From Shewanella sp. ANA-3 (lineage in GTDB: Bacteria > Pseudomonadota > Gammaproteobacteria > Enterobacterales > Shewanellaceae): a stretch of 64,000 bases of DNA. The translations under genes were made by a program, and so were the position numbers. Below the pieces are notes generated by a model, which worked only from the letters and a program-made list of their open reading frames with translations, was not told where the DNA came from and ran no database searches. Shown here piece by piece: positions 37,372 to 46,669 of the stretch (within the stretch, counting starts at the first letter, position 1; each line of letters starts with the position of its first letter). The DNA lies in the NCBI RefSeq assembly GCF_000203935.1, contig NC_008577.1, positions 4,216,001 to 4,280,000 of the forward strand. The letters run 5' to 3'.

Positions 37372-38862
37372 TTATGAATCAGCTCCATAGCTCACCTCCA
37401 CCGAATATCCTTCATCCTGTTTGATAAAATCGACAAAGTTTTTGATGGCGGGCAAGGCATCTTCCCTATGGTGAGAGACATAGAGTAATTGGCTAAGATG
37501 GTGCTCGGCAATCATGTCCAAAGCCCGCATCACTAAGGTGCGATTGATAAAGTCGAGCCCTTGGTATGGCTCGTCCAAAATCAACAATAACGGCTGTTTA
37601 ATCAAGGCTCGGCCTATGAGTAATAGCCGCTGTTGGCCGTAATCCAGTTTTTTAAAGCCCGTGCTGGCAAACTCGCTCATATGCAAAATCGCCAGCCATT
37701 CTTTGGCCAGATCCAATTGGGGCTTAGTGGGCTTGTGATACAGGCCGATGGAATCGTAAAAACCCGATAACAAGACATCGAGCGCCGAGCAACTGACACG
37801 GTACTGTAAATGCAATGCCGACGACACTATGCCAATCCGTTGTTTAATCTGCCAAATACTCTCGCCGCTGCCACGGGGTCGGCCAAATAGGGTAATATCG
37901 TTGCTGTAGCACTGGGGATGGTCGCCCAAAATCAGCCCGAGCAGAGTGCTCTTGCCACAGCCATTGGGTCCTCGCACTTGCCAATGCTGGCCCGCACGAA
38001 TCCGCCAATTCACCCCTTTAAAAATCAAGCCGCTGACATATTCGACCTTGCCGTTTTTAATGTCGACTATGGGATCAAAGGCCTCGGCATTGTGGCGTTG
38101 ACGCTCCATCAATGCCAAAAGTTCGGCGCTGCGGCTGGCCGAAAGCGCATTAAGCTGCGCCATCACAGGATGTGTATGCCACTGCTCAATCGACATGGGC
38201 GCGCTCAGTTGATGCACATGCTGACCCGATTTGAGCATATCGCTATTAAACAGCGCCACATGGCTAATACAGGGTGGCAATTCTTCTTGGCGTGAGGTGA
38301 TGATAAGCAGCTGTGTATGTTCGGCAACCTCCACCAGCAGCTTCGACAAGCTAAGTTGATGGGCGATATCCAGCCCTGCGTAAGGGTCATCTAAAATCAG
38401 CAAGTTGGGCTCAGTTGCCAGCGCCCGCGCTAACATCACCCGCCGGGTTTCACCTGTCGATAACTGCCGAAACCCGCGATGCTTTAAATACGTTAATTCG
38501 ACTTTCTGTAAAATGGGCGTCAAGTGTTCATCGTGAAGGCAGCATTCCTGCACCAGTGACTCGACCGTCGAACCGTAATCGAGTTCATCCTTTTCTAATT
38601 CCCGCTCGAGCAACGCCTGTTGCAAACCGAGTGACACCCAGCCAATTCGCGCGGGCAAGCCAGTAATTTGCCCCGCATCGGGCTGAATATCCCCCGCCAA
38701 TATTCGCCCAAGCAGTGAGCCGCTATAGCTGTCGGTCGCAAAAATCGCCCAATGCTGCGCAGGCATTAACTGCCAATCTTCAACCACTAACAATTCATTG
38801 CCGCGGCCGTAGCGTAATCCCTTAACGGCTATCGCCTGAGAGTCTGTGGTGTGATGCTGCAT
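37372..38862 (-). CDS. modF: ModF-like double ABC ATPase
   Basis: A 496-aa soluble protein made of two ABC ATPase domains, as in ModF, linked to molybdate uptake. The second domain (about 265-496) has Walker A GPNGCGKST, Walker B LLLILDEPY and a signature-like KLDYGQQR. In the first domain the P-loop is ATDSYSGSLLGR, with no GK[ST], so ATP binding there may be lost although its LSTGETRR signature and LLILDDP Walker B are kept. No molybdate transporter genes are adjacent. The role is unproven. Confidence 0.75.
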   Translation of the reverse strand: MQHHTTDSQAIAVKGLRYGRGNELLVVEDWQLMPAQHWAIFATDSYSGSLLGRILAGDIQPDAGQITGLPARIGWVSLGLQQALLERELEKDELDYGSTVESLVQECCLHDEHLTPILQKVELTYLKHRGFRQLSTGETRRVMLARALATEPNLLILDDPYAGLDIAHQLSLSKLLVEVAEHTQLLIITSRQEELPPCISHVALFNSDMLKSGQHVHQLSAPMSIEQWHTHPVMAQLNALSASRSAELLALMERQRHNAEAFDPIVDIKNGKVEYVSGLIFKGVNWRIRAGQHWQVRGPNGCGKSTLLGLILGDHPQCYSNDITLFGRPRGSGESIWQIKQRIGIVSSALHLQYRVSCSALDVLLSGFYDSIGLYHKPTKPQLDLAKEWLAILHMSEFASTGFKKLDYGQQRLLLIGRALIKQPLLLILDEPYQGLDFINRTLVMRALDMIAEHHLSQLLYVSHHREDALPAIKNFVDFIKQDEGYSVEVSYGADS

Positions 38863-38958
38863 GGGGTACGTCCTTTGGGATGATTTTTATCCAAGTCTAA
38901 CAAGCTGTTATCGTTATTGTCCCTTCGACTTTATGCAAAGGGACAGATATAAAACGGT

Positions 38959-39699
38959 TTAGGGGCGTAATTTGATATACAACTCGCCCTCGCGAATTTG
39001 AATATCTTCGACGCCGTCGGCAAAGGCATTCCAAAAGCCTCTGTCGCCGAACTCACTGACAAGATTGACATTCTTCATATTGCCTAACCAAGCATTAGGA
39101 ATAGGCACGCCCATCAAGCTTACGCCCACCAAAGACACACTCGGGCGGCGATTGGCATCGAGATGGATATCGAGCCCAGCATTGACCCGTAAAATCTCCC
39201 CCGCCATCACAGGAAAGTCCCTTGGGATCGGCACGAGGATTTTGGCACTGGCTAAATTATCTGAAAAATCAATGGCAATACGCTGGGCAAAGTCTGGGTT
39301 GCGGCCAATGATGGCATTGACTTCACGCTCGCTAAAACTCACTTGCCGATCTTCAGCGCGCTCGCGGTAGGGCTCAGGTTGTAAATCGTCACTCGAGGAC
39401 GACTTAGCCGAATCCTTGGTATGAGTCGAGGCCTTACGCTCTGGCTGCCAACCTAATTGACTCAGTTTATCCTCAAGCTTGGCCTCTTCTTTGTTTGATA
39501 AACTCACAGGCGTCAACGGTTTAGGGAAGATATAACTGCGAACCACAAAAAAGGTAATCCCCACGGTGAGCACTATGGTCACCAGTATCATCAACAAGAC
39601 TTGAACACCGGTAAAACCCTGTTGCCGCAGCCCCAAACTAACGGGCTTACGTGAGCGGCGCTGTGGCCTTGCCAAATGGGGGCGAGATGTTGAGAGCAT
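38959..39699 (-). CDS. Single-pass membrane protein, unknown
   Basis: A 246-aa protein with a basic, probably cytoplasmic N-terminus (RPQRRSRKP), one TM helix (about 33-54) and a periplasmic domain. A polar, Ser-rich linker covers 75-110 and a beta-rich domain (FSEREVNAIIGRN, IDFSDNLASAKILVPIP) ends IREGELYIKLRP. No family is recognised. It lies between modF and katG, each apparently in its own unit. Confidence 0.65.
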   Translation of the reverse strand: MLSTSRPHLARPQRRSRKPVSLGLRQQGFTGVQVLLMILVTIVLTVGITFFVVRSYIFPKPLTPVSLSNKEEAKLEDKLSQLGWQPERKASTHTKDSAKSSSSDDLQPEPYRERAEDRQVSFSEREVNAIIGRNPDFAQRIAIDFSDNLASAKILVPIPRDFPVMAGEILRVNAGLDIHLDANRRPSVSLVGVSLMGVPIPNAWLGNMKNVNLVSEFGDRGFWNAFADGVEDIQIREGELYIKLRP

Positions 39700-39824
39700 A
39701 TTCGTTTCACTGTAAAGAGATTTCCCCCGATACTACTTGGCTAAGCGGCATAAGGAAACGCCTAAGGCCAACAAGCGAGGGCTTCAGCGAAAACTCATTT
39801 CAAGTTAAGTGAGGATAGAATGAT

Positions 39825-39859
39825 AAAAGTCCACCCATGCACAGGGCACGGATGGACTT
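39825..39859 (-). terminator. Terminator of katG
   Basis: AAGTCCA / TGGACTT outer stem extended by CC-TGC / GCA-GG, then TTTTATCATT on the minus strand, 45 bp beyond the katG stop. Confidence 0.7.
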
Positions 39860-39904
39860 ATAAGAGCTGAACTCACGGGCGATAAAACCCAGAGTCAATG
39901 CCGC

Positions 39905-42124
39905 TTAGATATCGAAGCGATCGGCGTTCATCACCTTATTCCAGGCTTTGATAAAGTCTTGCACGAATCTGTCTTGTCCATCTTGGGCGCCGTACACTTC
40001 AGACACGGCGCGCAGCTCTGAGTGCGAACCAAAGACTAAATCGACGGGGGTCGCGGTCCATTTCAGTTTACCGCTCTTACGATCTTGCCCTTCGTAGATG
40101 CCTTCTTGCTTCTCTGACTTGCTCCACTTGGTCGACATATCGAGCAAGTTAACGAAGAAGTCATTGCTTAAGGTGCCAGGTTTGTCGGTAAACACCCCGT
40201 GTTTCACGCCTGCGCTGTTGGCATCTAAGGCACGCAAACCACCCACCAGCACTGTCATTTCCGGCACGGTCAGATTGAGCATGTTCGCACGTTCAATCAG
40301 CATCTCGGCGGGAGAATGGCTGCTGTCCTTCGAATAATAGTTACGGAAACCATCGGCGGTTGGCTCAAGAACCGCGAAGGATGACACATCGGTTTGCGCC
40401 TGAGTCGCATCCATACGTCCTGGAGTAAATGGCACAGAGACAGTCACACCCGCCTCTTTCGCAGCCTTTTCGACCGCCACGCTACCACCGAGAACAATCA
40501 CATCGGCCAGCGAAACCTTCTTGCCACCTTTCAGTGAACTGTTGACATCCTTTTGGACTTTTTCCAATTTAGCCAGCACCTTAGCTAACTCTTTAGGATT
40601 GTTCGCCTGCCAGTTCATCATAGGCTCTAAACGAATGCGCGCGCCGTTTGCGCCACCACGCATATCGGTACCACGGAAGCTACTGGCCGACGCCCATGCG
40701 GTTCTCACCAATTCGGGGACCGTTAAGCCAGAAGCCAAGATTTTGTTACCTAAGGCTTTGATATCGGCGTTATCGATTACAGGGTGATCAAGGGCTGGGA
40801 TCGGATCCTGCCAAATCAACATTTCCGCTGGTACATCGGCACCTAAGTATCTTGCCTTAGGTCCCATATCGCGGTGAGTTAACTTAAACCACGCCTTAGC
40901 GAAGGCCAGCTCAAACTCTTTTGGATTTTTAAGGAAACGAGTGGTGATCTCGCGATAGCTTGGATCTTCCTTCAGTGCGATATCGCTAGTGAACATAATT
41001 GGCGCATGGCGCTTGGATTTATCATGGGCATCCGGTACTAAGTTAGCCCCTTTGCCATCTTTAGGGATCCACTGAATATGGCCTGCTGGGCTCTTCGTTT
41101 GTACCCAATCAAAACCATAGAGGTTTTCTAAATACTGCATGGTCCACGCCGTTGGATTAACAGACCAAGCGCCTTCTAAACCGCTGGTAACTGTGTCTTC
41201 CGAGTGACCTTTGCCGCATTTGTTTTTCCAACCTAAACCTTGTGCCTCAACACCGGAAGCGGCGGGATCGGCACCGACACATTTAGAGGGATCATGCGCC
41301 CCGTGTGCCTTACCGAAGGTGTGACCACCCGCGATCAGCGCCACGGTTTCTTCATCATTCATCGCCATACGGCCAAAGGTGTCACGGATTTCCTTCGCCG
41401 AGGCTAATGGATCTGGCACACCATTAGGTCCTTCAGGGTTAACATAAATTAAGCCCATTTGGGTCGCGCCCATTGGCTTAGCCAGTTCGCCCTTTTCATT
41501 GCGGCGTTTGCTATCGAGCCACGCTTTCTCTGAACCCCAGTTCACCTGTTCCGCTTCCCAGTCGTCGACACGACCACCGGCAAAACCAAAGGTTTTAAAG
41601 CCCATAGACTCCAGCGCCACGTTACCCGTAAGCACCATTAAGTCGCCCCACGAAATCTTGCTGCCGTATTTTTGTTTGATCGGCCACAGCAGGCGACGCG
41701 CCTTATCTAAGTTCACGTTATCTGGCCAGCTATTTAATGGCTCAAAACGTTGCTGACCACCGGCTGCACCACCGCGGCCATCAAAAATCCGATAAACACC
41801 CGCGCTGTGCCACGCCATACGAATAAAGAAAGGACCATAATGACCATAGTCTGATGGCCACCAATCCTGAGATTCAGTCATCAGGGCTTTGATGTCTTTT
41901 TTAACGGCGTCGAGATCTAAGGATTTAAAGGCTTCGGCGTAGTGGTAATCACTACCATAAGGATTTGATTCAACTGCATTTTGACGTAGCGGGCTTAAGT
42001 TTAGCTGTTCAGGCCACCAAAATTGATTACCCGTGACTTGCTCTTGTGCGATAGCGGCGCCACCAAATGCCAACGACATCGCCAAAGTCAGCGCTGACAT
42101 GCTTGGAATAGTGCTTTTCTTCAT
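39905..42124 (-). CDS. katG: Catalase-peroxidase with signal peptide (periplasmic KatG/KatP)
   Basis: A 739-aa heme catalase-peroxidase that degrades H2O2. The N-terminus MKKSTIPSMSALTLAMSLAFGG with cleavage near AIAQE predicts export, unlike cytoplasmic KatG. The distal heme residues are in IRMAWHSAG (Arg, Trp, His), and the proximal His is in AGGHTFGKAHGA. The Trp-Tyr-Met cofactor can be placed: the Trp above, the Tyr of LIYVNPEGP and the Met of GRMAMND. The C-terminal duplicated domain is complete. The upstream region has only a weak OxyR-like pattern. Confidence 0.93.
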   Translation of the reverse strand: MKKSTIPSMSALTLAMSLAFGGAAIAQEQVTGNQFWWPEQLNLSPLRQNAVESNPYGSDYHYAEAFKSLDLDAVKKDIKALMTESQDWWPSDYGHYGPFFIRMAWHSAGVYRIFDGRGGAAGGQQRFEPLNSWPDNVNLDKARRLLWPIKQKYGSKISWGDLMVLTGNVALESMGFKTFGFAGGRVDDWEAEQVNWGSEKAWLDSKRRNEKGELAKPMGATQMGLIYVNPEGPNGVPDPLASAKEIRDTFGRMAMNDEETVALIAGGHTFGKAHGAHDPSKCVGADPAASGVEAQGLGWKNKCGKGHSEDTVTSGLEGAWSVNPTAWTMQYLENLYGFDWVQTKSPAGHIQWIPKDGKGANLVPDAHDKSKRHAPIMFTSDIALKEDPSYREITTRFLKNPKEFELAFAKAWFKLTHRDMGPKARYLGADVPAEMLIWQDPIPALDHPVIDNADIKALGNKILASGLTVPELVRTAWASASSFRGTDMRGGANGARIRLEPMMNWQANNPKELAKVLAKLEKVQKDVNSSLKGGKKVSLADVIVLGGSVAVEKAAKEAGVTVSVPFTPGRMDATQAQTDVSSFAVLEPTADGFRNYYSKDSSHSPAEMLIERANMLNLTVPEMTVLVGGLRALDANSAGVKHGVFTDKPGTLSNDFFVNLLDMSTKWSKSEKQEGIYEGQDRKSGKLKWTATPVDLVFGSHSELRAVSEVYGAQDGQDRFVQDFIKAWNKVMNADRFDI

Positions 42125-42506
42125 GATAATTACCTATTTCTTCTCGTTAAGGACATATCTGCCTGCACAGATGTGTGTCGTTTGTTTGCTGCATTAGGGC
42201 AAACATCAACCCCATGTCTCGTTGTGTAAATCTCGGGTAATGCATGAAACCGTCACCACAATCGATGTCAGAAAGTGTAGTGATGCGTGCTAACTATATG
42301 AAATGATTAAAATCGATGATTGGAATCGGCAAAATAGATTAACGATTGTTAATTTATGAAAGGATTATCAAAATCCCGACTTACGGCAATCCATACGGTA
42401 TCGGGGTAAACAGCGATTAAGCCGTTACTTCACGGCCGTACCACCACTTAGGCGTAACTGTGATAAAATGGCCGCCGTTTTCTGTTAACTTCGACAAGGT
42501 ATTGCA
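42125..42506. other. Intergenic region: katG promoter
   Basis: About 380 bp between divergent katG and the DUF2999 gene. From 42314 four tetranucleotides (CGAT, ATCG, AGAT, TGTT) are spaced 7 bp apart, as in an OxyR site, but only weakly match ATAG/CTAT. No gene is visible. Confidence 0.4.
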
Positions 42507-42758
42507 ATGAATCCCATTATTGCCATCTTAAAAGAACACAATGTCACTGATGCAAAAATTAACGAGCTTTTTCAAGCGTTAACCGATAATCCTCTCATGG
42601 CGATGGGCATTATTGGTCAGCTTGGGATCCCGCCCGAAAAACTGCAGCAACTGATGGCGTTGGTAATGCAAAATCCTGCGTTAATCAAAGAAGCCGTACT
42701 CGAGCTAGGTCTCGATTTCGCTAAGGTTGAAGCCGCTAAGACGCAGCTACAAAAGTAA
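42507..42758 (+). CDS. DUF2999 family protein
   Basis: An 83-aa soluble, helical protein starting MNPIIAILKEHNVTDAKI, matching my recollection of DUF2999, a family of small gammaproteobacterial proteins. It shows two alpha-hairpins with conserved NPLMAMGIIGQLGIP and is acidic, with no cysteines. AAGG lies before the ATG. It forms a one-gene unit with a strong terminator 24 bp after the stop. The function is unknown. Confidence 0.78.
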   Translation: MNPIIAILKEHNVTDAKINELFQALTDNPLMAMGIIGQLGIPPEKLQQLMALVMQNPALIKEAVLELGLDFAKVEAAKTQLQK

Positions 42759-42781
42759 TATCGCCCAGCCCACTGGCTTAA

Positions 42782-42810
42782 AAAGGTAAAGCGATGTTCG
42801 CTTTACCTTT
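42782..42810 (+). terminator. Terminator of the DUF2999 gene
   Basis: AAAGGTAAAGCG / CGCTTTACCTTT is a perfect 12-bp stem with an ATGTT loop, preceded by A-rich and followed by T-rich sequence. Confidence 0.85.
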
Positions 42811-42926
42811 ATCTCCTGTTCCACCCTGTTACATAAAGATATAAAAACCTTATCGTCCCTCGCGGACAATCTTTGCTAGAGTGTTGTGACATGCCATAGT
42901 GGCTAAAGTGACAACGAGGAAGCAAG

Positions 42927-43457
42927 ATGCGCCCACATACTCCCCTATTAGCACTACTATTGCCCGTATTGTTGCTCGGTTGCCAAGAGCAGACTCAGGC
43001 GCAAAATCCGCCGAGTGTGGAATCCGCCGCGCAAAGCTCTGCCAAAACAGACACAGCACAAACAAGCGCAGCTCAAACTGACACGCCCCAAAAAGTGACC
43101 TCCGAAGAAAAAACGGTCACTGTGGATAAGCGCGATAGTCCGCAGCTTCATAGTTCTGCCGACAAAGGTTTTATCAAGCCAAGTATTTCACCACAAGGAG
43201 AAGGCGTAATGCTGCAAGGCACTGTGAGATATATGAATTTAGAAGGTGGATTCTGGGGCATCATCGCCGACAACGGTCAAAAAATCTTGCCGAAAAATCT
43301 GCCGCAGGATTACCGCAAAGACGGACTACGCCTCAGTTTCACCGCACAGGAAATCACAGGCATGATGACCATTCAGCAGTGGGGTACACTGTCGAGTTTG
43401 AGTGACATCACAGTTATCGGCCAAGTGGAGAGTCAATCGGCGGATCCACGACTCTAA
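42927..43457 (+). CDS. Lipoprotein with OB-fold-like C-terminal domain, unknown
   Basis: A 176-aa lipoprotein. The signal ends in LLGC, so C19 is lipidated. Residues 20-90 are a Gln/Ser/Thr-rich, probably disordered linker. Residues 98-170 form a compact beta domain (LQGTVRYMNLEGGFWGIIADNG) that could be an OB-like fold. GAGGAAGC precedes the ATG. No operon partner and no named family. Confidence 0.65.
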   Translation: MRPHTPLLALLLPVLLLGCQEQTQAQNPPSVESAAQSSAKTDTAQTSAAQTDTPQKVTSEEKTVTVDKRDSPQLHSSADKGFIKPSISPQGEGVMLQGTVRYMNLEGGFWGIIADNGQKILPKNLPQDYRKDGLRLSFTAQEITGMMTIQQWGTLSSLSDITVIGQVESQSADPRL

Positions 43458-43463
43458 CAAGCG

Positions 43464-43509
43464 TTGGCCTGAGCGTGAGTCACAATCGACACCCAAAAAC
43501 TCAGGCCAA
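43464..43509. repeat. 10-bp inverted repeat with 26-nt spacer
   Basis: TTGGCCTGAG and CTCAGGCCAA form perfect arms just after the lipoprotein stop. There is no U-tract after the second arm. It may be an mRNA 3'-end structure or protein-binding site. Confidence 0.45.
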
Positions 43510-43637
43510 ACTGATTGAACATCCAACATCCAACAAATAGCATCCCCTCGTTCAGGCTGGGTATCCTAAGTACGCACTGATAAGGCGATGGATTCACACC
43601 AGATTGCTCAAAAGATACATGCCAAACGGGTTAAACA

Positions 43638-44042
43638 CTAAGACTGACCCGACACCTTGGCCTGCTCAGCCTGCCACTCTTCAATCACTTCTTTTGCCGC
43701 CCGAAAGGCCTCAATGCCCGATGGCATACCGCAATACAGGGTTGAATGTAAAAGTACTTCTTGGATTTCTTCCACAGTGCAACCGTTACGCAATGCGCCG
43801 CGCACATGGCCTCTCAATTCGGTAGACGCCTTTAATGCGGCGAGGGTCGCTATGGTCACTAGACTGCGAGTTTGCCGAGAAAGCCCCTCACGCACCCAAA
43901 CCTCGCCCCAACAGTTCGCCGTCACTAACTCCTGTAATGGACGCGTAAAATCCGTCGCGCTGCTCAAGGCCTTATCGACAAAGCTATCGCCCATCACAGC
44001 GCGGCGCACCTCTAACCCTTTCTCGTATTGTTCATCATTCAT
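43638..44042 (-). CDS. Carboxymuconolactone decarboxylase family protein
   Basis: A 134-aa CMD-fold protein similar in length to 4-carboxymuconolactone decarboxylase (PcaC-like). The C-terminal active segment HSTLYCGMPSGIEAFRAAKEV has the catalytic Cys and surroundings typical of this family. The AhpD-type CxxC is absent. Other members are AhpD-like peroxidase partners, so the substrate is not settled. No beta-ketoadipate pathway genes are adjacent. Confidence 0.8.
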   Translation of the reverse strand: MNDEQYEKGLEVRRAVMGDSFVDKALSSATDFTRPLQELVTANCWGEVWVREGLSRQTRSLVTIATLAALKASTELRGHVRGALRNGCTVEEIQEVLLHSTLYCGMPSGIEAFRAAKEVIEEWQAEQAKVSGQS

Positions 44043-44140
44043 CTATTCAATCCCTGTGTTATCCAATCTCAGTTAGCCTACTCTAGGGAAGATAACGCGC
44101 TCGCGCCATACTCCTTAGGTGGATGCTCGAAATCACTGGC

Positions 44141-44177
44141 GCAAAAAATGGGTTTATCCCGATTGGATAAACCCATT
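44141..44177 (-). terminator. Terminator after the HAD phosphatase / bat operon
   Basis: AATGGGTTTATCC / GGATAAACCCATT is a perfect 13-bp stem with a 5-nt loop, followed on the minus strand by TTTTTT. It lies 55 nt beyond the stop at 44233 and probably ends the whole long operon. Confidence 0.87.
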
Positions 44178-44232
44178 CAATGCGAACTTTTTCAAGCGAT
44201 GAGTTTAAGAACCCATCTGCCAATCTGAGGCG

Positions 44233-45216
44233 TTAGGGATAAATACGCTTCCAATCGGCTTTCATATCGACCATGGGCCAGCCTTTGACCGTTGCCTCAT
44301 CTAAGCCTTTGTTTAACTGACCAATATGGGAGTCACGGTCATATTTCCACTCACGCTTGTCATCGGTATGGTGGATGTACATAGGTAAGCGTAGGCCGTC
44401 ACCAGCGGCGGTCCATTGCAACATGGCTAGGTCGCCATCCGAGTTACCAAAGGCGGCTATGGGTCTGCGGCCTATACGCTCATATATTTCCTGCACTTTC
44501 ATTTCTTTATCGTCGTTAACCAAGAAATTTGGCATGCGTTTTAATGTTGGCTTACCGTCAACCAAGCTGAACTCTGTCTCAAAGGTGCTACCCACCACTT
44601 GCTCGGGGGGAATGTGGTAAACGCCCTCCACCCAAGCCCGCATAAAACCAGTACCGCCGCCGGAGACAATAAAGGTCTTAAAGCCGTTAGCGCGTAGGTA
44701 ATCCAGCAGCTCTAACATAGGTTGGAACACCATTTCGGTGTACTTTTTCCCTGTTGTCGGGTGCTTGGCCGTGGCAATCCAGTCTTTCACAATGGCATCG
44801 AACTCATCCGTAGTCATACCCGTATGAGTCGCATAGAGGATCTTGATCAGATCTTCGGTATGCAGCTTGCTCACATCACCCTTAAGCACACTGGCGTAGG
44901 GCTCCTCGGTTTTCCATTCGGGATGGCTTGGAGCCAGCGTTTTGAGACGGTCGAGGGCAAACAACACCTGAAAATACATGGGCTGTTCAGACCATAGAGT
45001 ACCGTCGTTGTCGAAGGTCGCGATCCGCTCGGCCTCTGGCACAAAATGTGGGGAGTTTTTATCCGTCACTTGCTGCACAAACTCCGTAATGGCCGCCTTG
45101 GCCTTGCCATCGTTCCACGACGCCAAAGGGTCGCTTTGGGCCGCATAAGCTTGCCCCACCAGCAACATACTAACGAGTAACAACATCCAATTGCGGTATA
45201 GTCGTATGATTCTCAC
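44233..45216 (-). CDS. HAD superfamily phosphatase, exported
   Basis: A 327-aa protein with a signal peptide (cleavage near AYAAQ). The catalytic motif FDNDGTLW (nucleophile Asp) is near residue 68, motif II FIVSGGG is near 185, and motif IV GNSDGDLAM is near 260. The start codon is GTG at 45216, preceded by AAGGAG at 7 nt; no ATG works as well. It is 34 bp downstream of BatD on the same strand, so probably the last gene of the sulfatase-Bat operon. It would dephosphorylate a periplasmic substrate. Confidence 0.85.
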   Translation of the reverse strand: MRIIRLYRNWMLLLVSMLLVGQAYAAQSDPLASWNDGKAKAAITEFVQQVTDKNSPHFVPEAERIATFDNDGTLWSEQPMYFQVLFALDRLKTLAPSHPEWKTEEPYASVLKGDVSKLHTEDLIKILYATHTGMTTDEFDAIVKDWIATAKHPTTGKKYTEMVFQPMLELLDYLRANGFKTFIVSGGGTGFMRAWVEGVYHIPPEQVVGSTFETEFSLVDGKPTLKRMPNFLVNDDKEMKVQEIYERIGRRPIAAFGNSDGDLAMLQWTAAGDGLRLPMYIHHTDDKREWKYDRDSHIGQLNKGLDEATVKGWPMVDMKADWKRIYP

Positions 45217-45250
45217 AGGGTATCTCCTTATTACGATCTGTAATATCCCT

Positions 45251-46669
45251 CTATAACTCAGAGGCTTTGGGTTCAGATAACGCTTTTCCAGCTGGTACTT
45301 TTTCGGTTAGGAAGGGTTGTTTCTCTAATGCGACGAGCGCCTTAGGTAAGGCTAACCCCATTCTGGCTCGCTTAATACGCTTCCACAGGTAGATAAAATC
45401 CGCCCGACGAGTCGCATTGGTTTGTAGCCTCAAAGCCGCAGCTTGCCAATCTGGCTCTGTCGACACCGATGTCATCGCCAGTAAGTGTTTGCGTCGACGT
45501 AAGCGTCGGTACAAGAGTGCCCGACAGGTTTGCCACTCACCTCGGCGCAGAGCGCGGTAAAACACTAACCACACGGGAATGGGATGGGTTTGGTAATACA
45601 CTCTCCCCCTGCGCATCAATAACCCCAATATCGCCGCGCTTAACAGCAGGGTGAACAGTGTCCATGCGTGGTGCTTCAACCAAGAACTCAGGGTATGCTT
45701 GACCTTAATCGTCTTCCCTTCCAACACTATCTGCTCCAACTGGCCGCTTTGAGTGTTCCACCACCAGAGTCGATACTCGGGCCAGCTCACATCGCCACCA
45801 TGTTGCAACACGTAGGTTTGGCTATCGATTCGGCTCGACACATAACCTTCACGGCTTTGTTTATCCACCAACTCGGGAGTACTGGGATACAGCTTCCAAT
45901 CGGGAGAAGCTTGCGCTGGCATAAGATTGGGCAGCAACACAGATAGTGAATCATTGGCCTCAATGTTAATGGTGCGCACTAGGCTATCCCCTACTTTGAG
46001 CACCTCAGCCTCATTTGGGCTCCACTCCTGCAGCACTTTGACATTCGATGCCGCAAACCAGGCTTTGTGACTCCCAAGCTCAGCACTGGGCAGAGCCACC
46101 CGAAATCCCATTGCAGGCGTTGTGAGCGTGACGGCTTGTTTGTCGCCATTGACGCCAGCCACCTGAGTAATCACTGTGGCTTCTGGCACGGAAAAGTCAC
46201 CGCTGGTTTGTGGATAGAGGGCGATTTCCCAGCGCTGCCGTGACCAAGTTTGGCCGTTTTCCTGCTCGGTATAGTTAACGGCAAAGGTATTGCGTTGCTT
46301 CACTAACACATTGGGGATTTCAATGCCCTTTATCTGAGTGCCCGAGGTAAACCAACGATTGGTCGACACCTCAATCTGCAACAAGATCTGCTCCGTGGGC
46401 GCCCATAGCTTTTCAGTTCCATCCGGTTTTTCACCCAACCAGGCCTTCACTTTGACCGCTGTGGCCGGCTCGGTTGGTAGGGCATCGTCCATCTGCGCAT
46501 GGGCATGGGTTGCGAGCAGCAAACCATTCAATACTAAGCTGATGAACATCAAAGCGATGACTCTTCTGGCCATCAATCTCACACCGTCGATGACAGGCCT
46601 TATCGGCACTCGCACTCTGCTGCCAGATAGCGTTTTGTCGCGGCTCAGTGCACTGATTGCATAACTCAT
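45251..46669 (-). CDS. BatD-like membrane protein
   Basis: A 472-aa protein of the BatD (oxygen tolerance) type. It has an N-terminal signal-like helix at about residues 35-58, then a large periplasmic beta-rich region with Trp-rich segments, one TM helix (about 335-355) and a basic cytoplasmic tail. Its ATG overlaps the stop of the preceding gene (ATGA). This supports the long start at 46669, although a shorter start at 46573 would give a tidier signal peptide. It probably helps anchor the MoxR/VWA complex in the inner membrane. Confidence 0.78.
   Translation of the reverse strand: MSYAISALSRDKTLSGSRVRVPIRPVIDGVRLMARRVIALMFISLVLNGLLLATHAHAQMDDALPTEPATAVKVKAWLGEKPDGTEKLWAPTEQILLQIEVSTNRWFTSGTQIKGIEIPNVLVKQRNTFAVNYTEQENGQTWSRQRWEIALYPQTSGDFSVPEATVITQVAGVNGDKQAVTLTTPAMGFRVALPSAELGSHKAWFAASNVKVLQEWSPNEAEVLKVGDSLVRTINIEANDSLSVLLPNLMPAQASPDWKLYPSTPELVDKQSREGYVSSRIDSQTYVLQHGGDVSWPEYRLWWWNTQSGQLEQIVLEGKTIKVKHTLSSWLKHHAWTLFTLLLSAAILGLLMRRGRVYYQTHPIPVWLVFYRALRRGEWQTCRALLYRRLRRRKHLLAMTSVSTEPDWQAAALRLQTNATRRADFIYLWKRIKRARMGLALPKALVALEKQPFLTEKVPAGKALSEPKASEL

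Noticed and set aside
42314..42350. OxyR site upstream of katG
   Set aside because: The 4-7-4-7-4-7-4 spacing is right but the tetranucleotides match ATAG/CTAT too poorly to claim.
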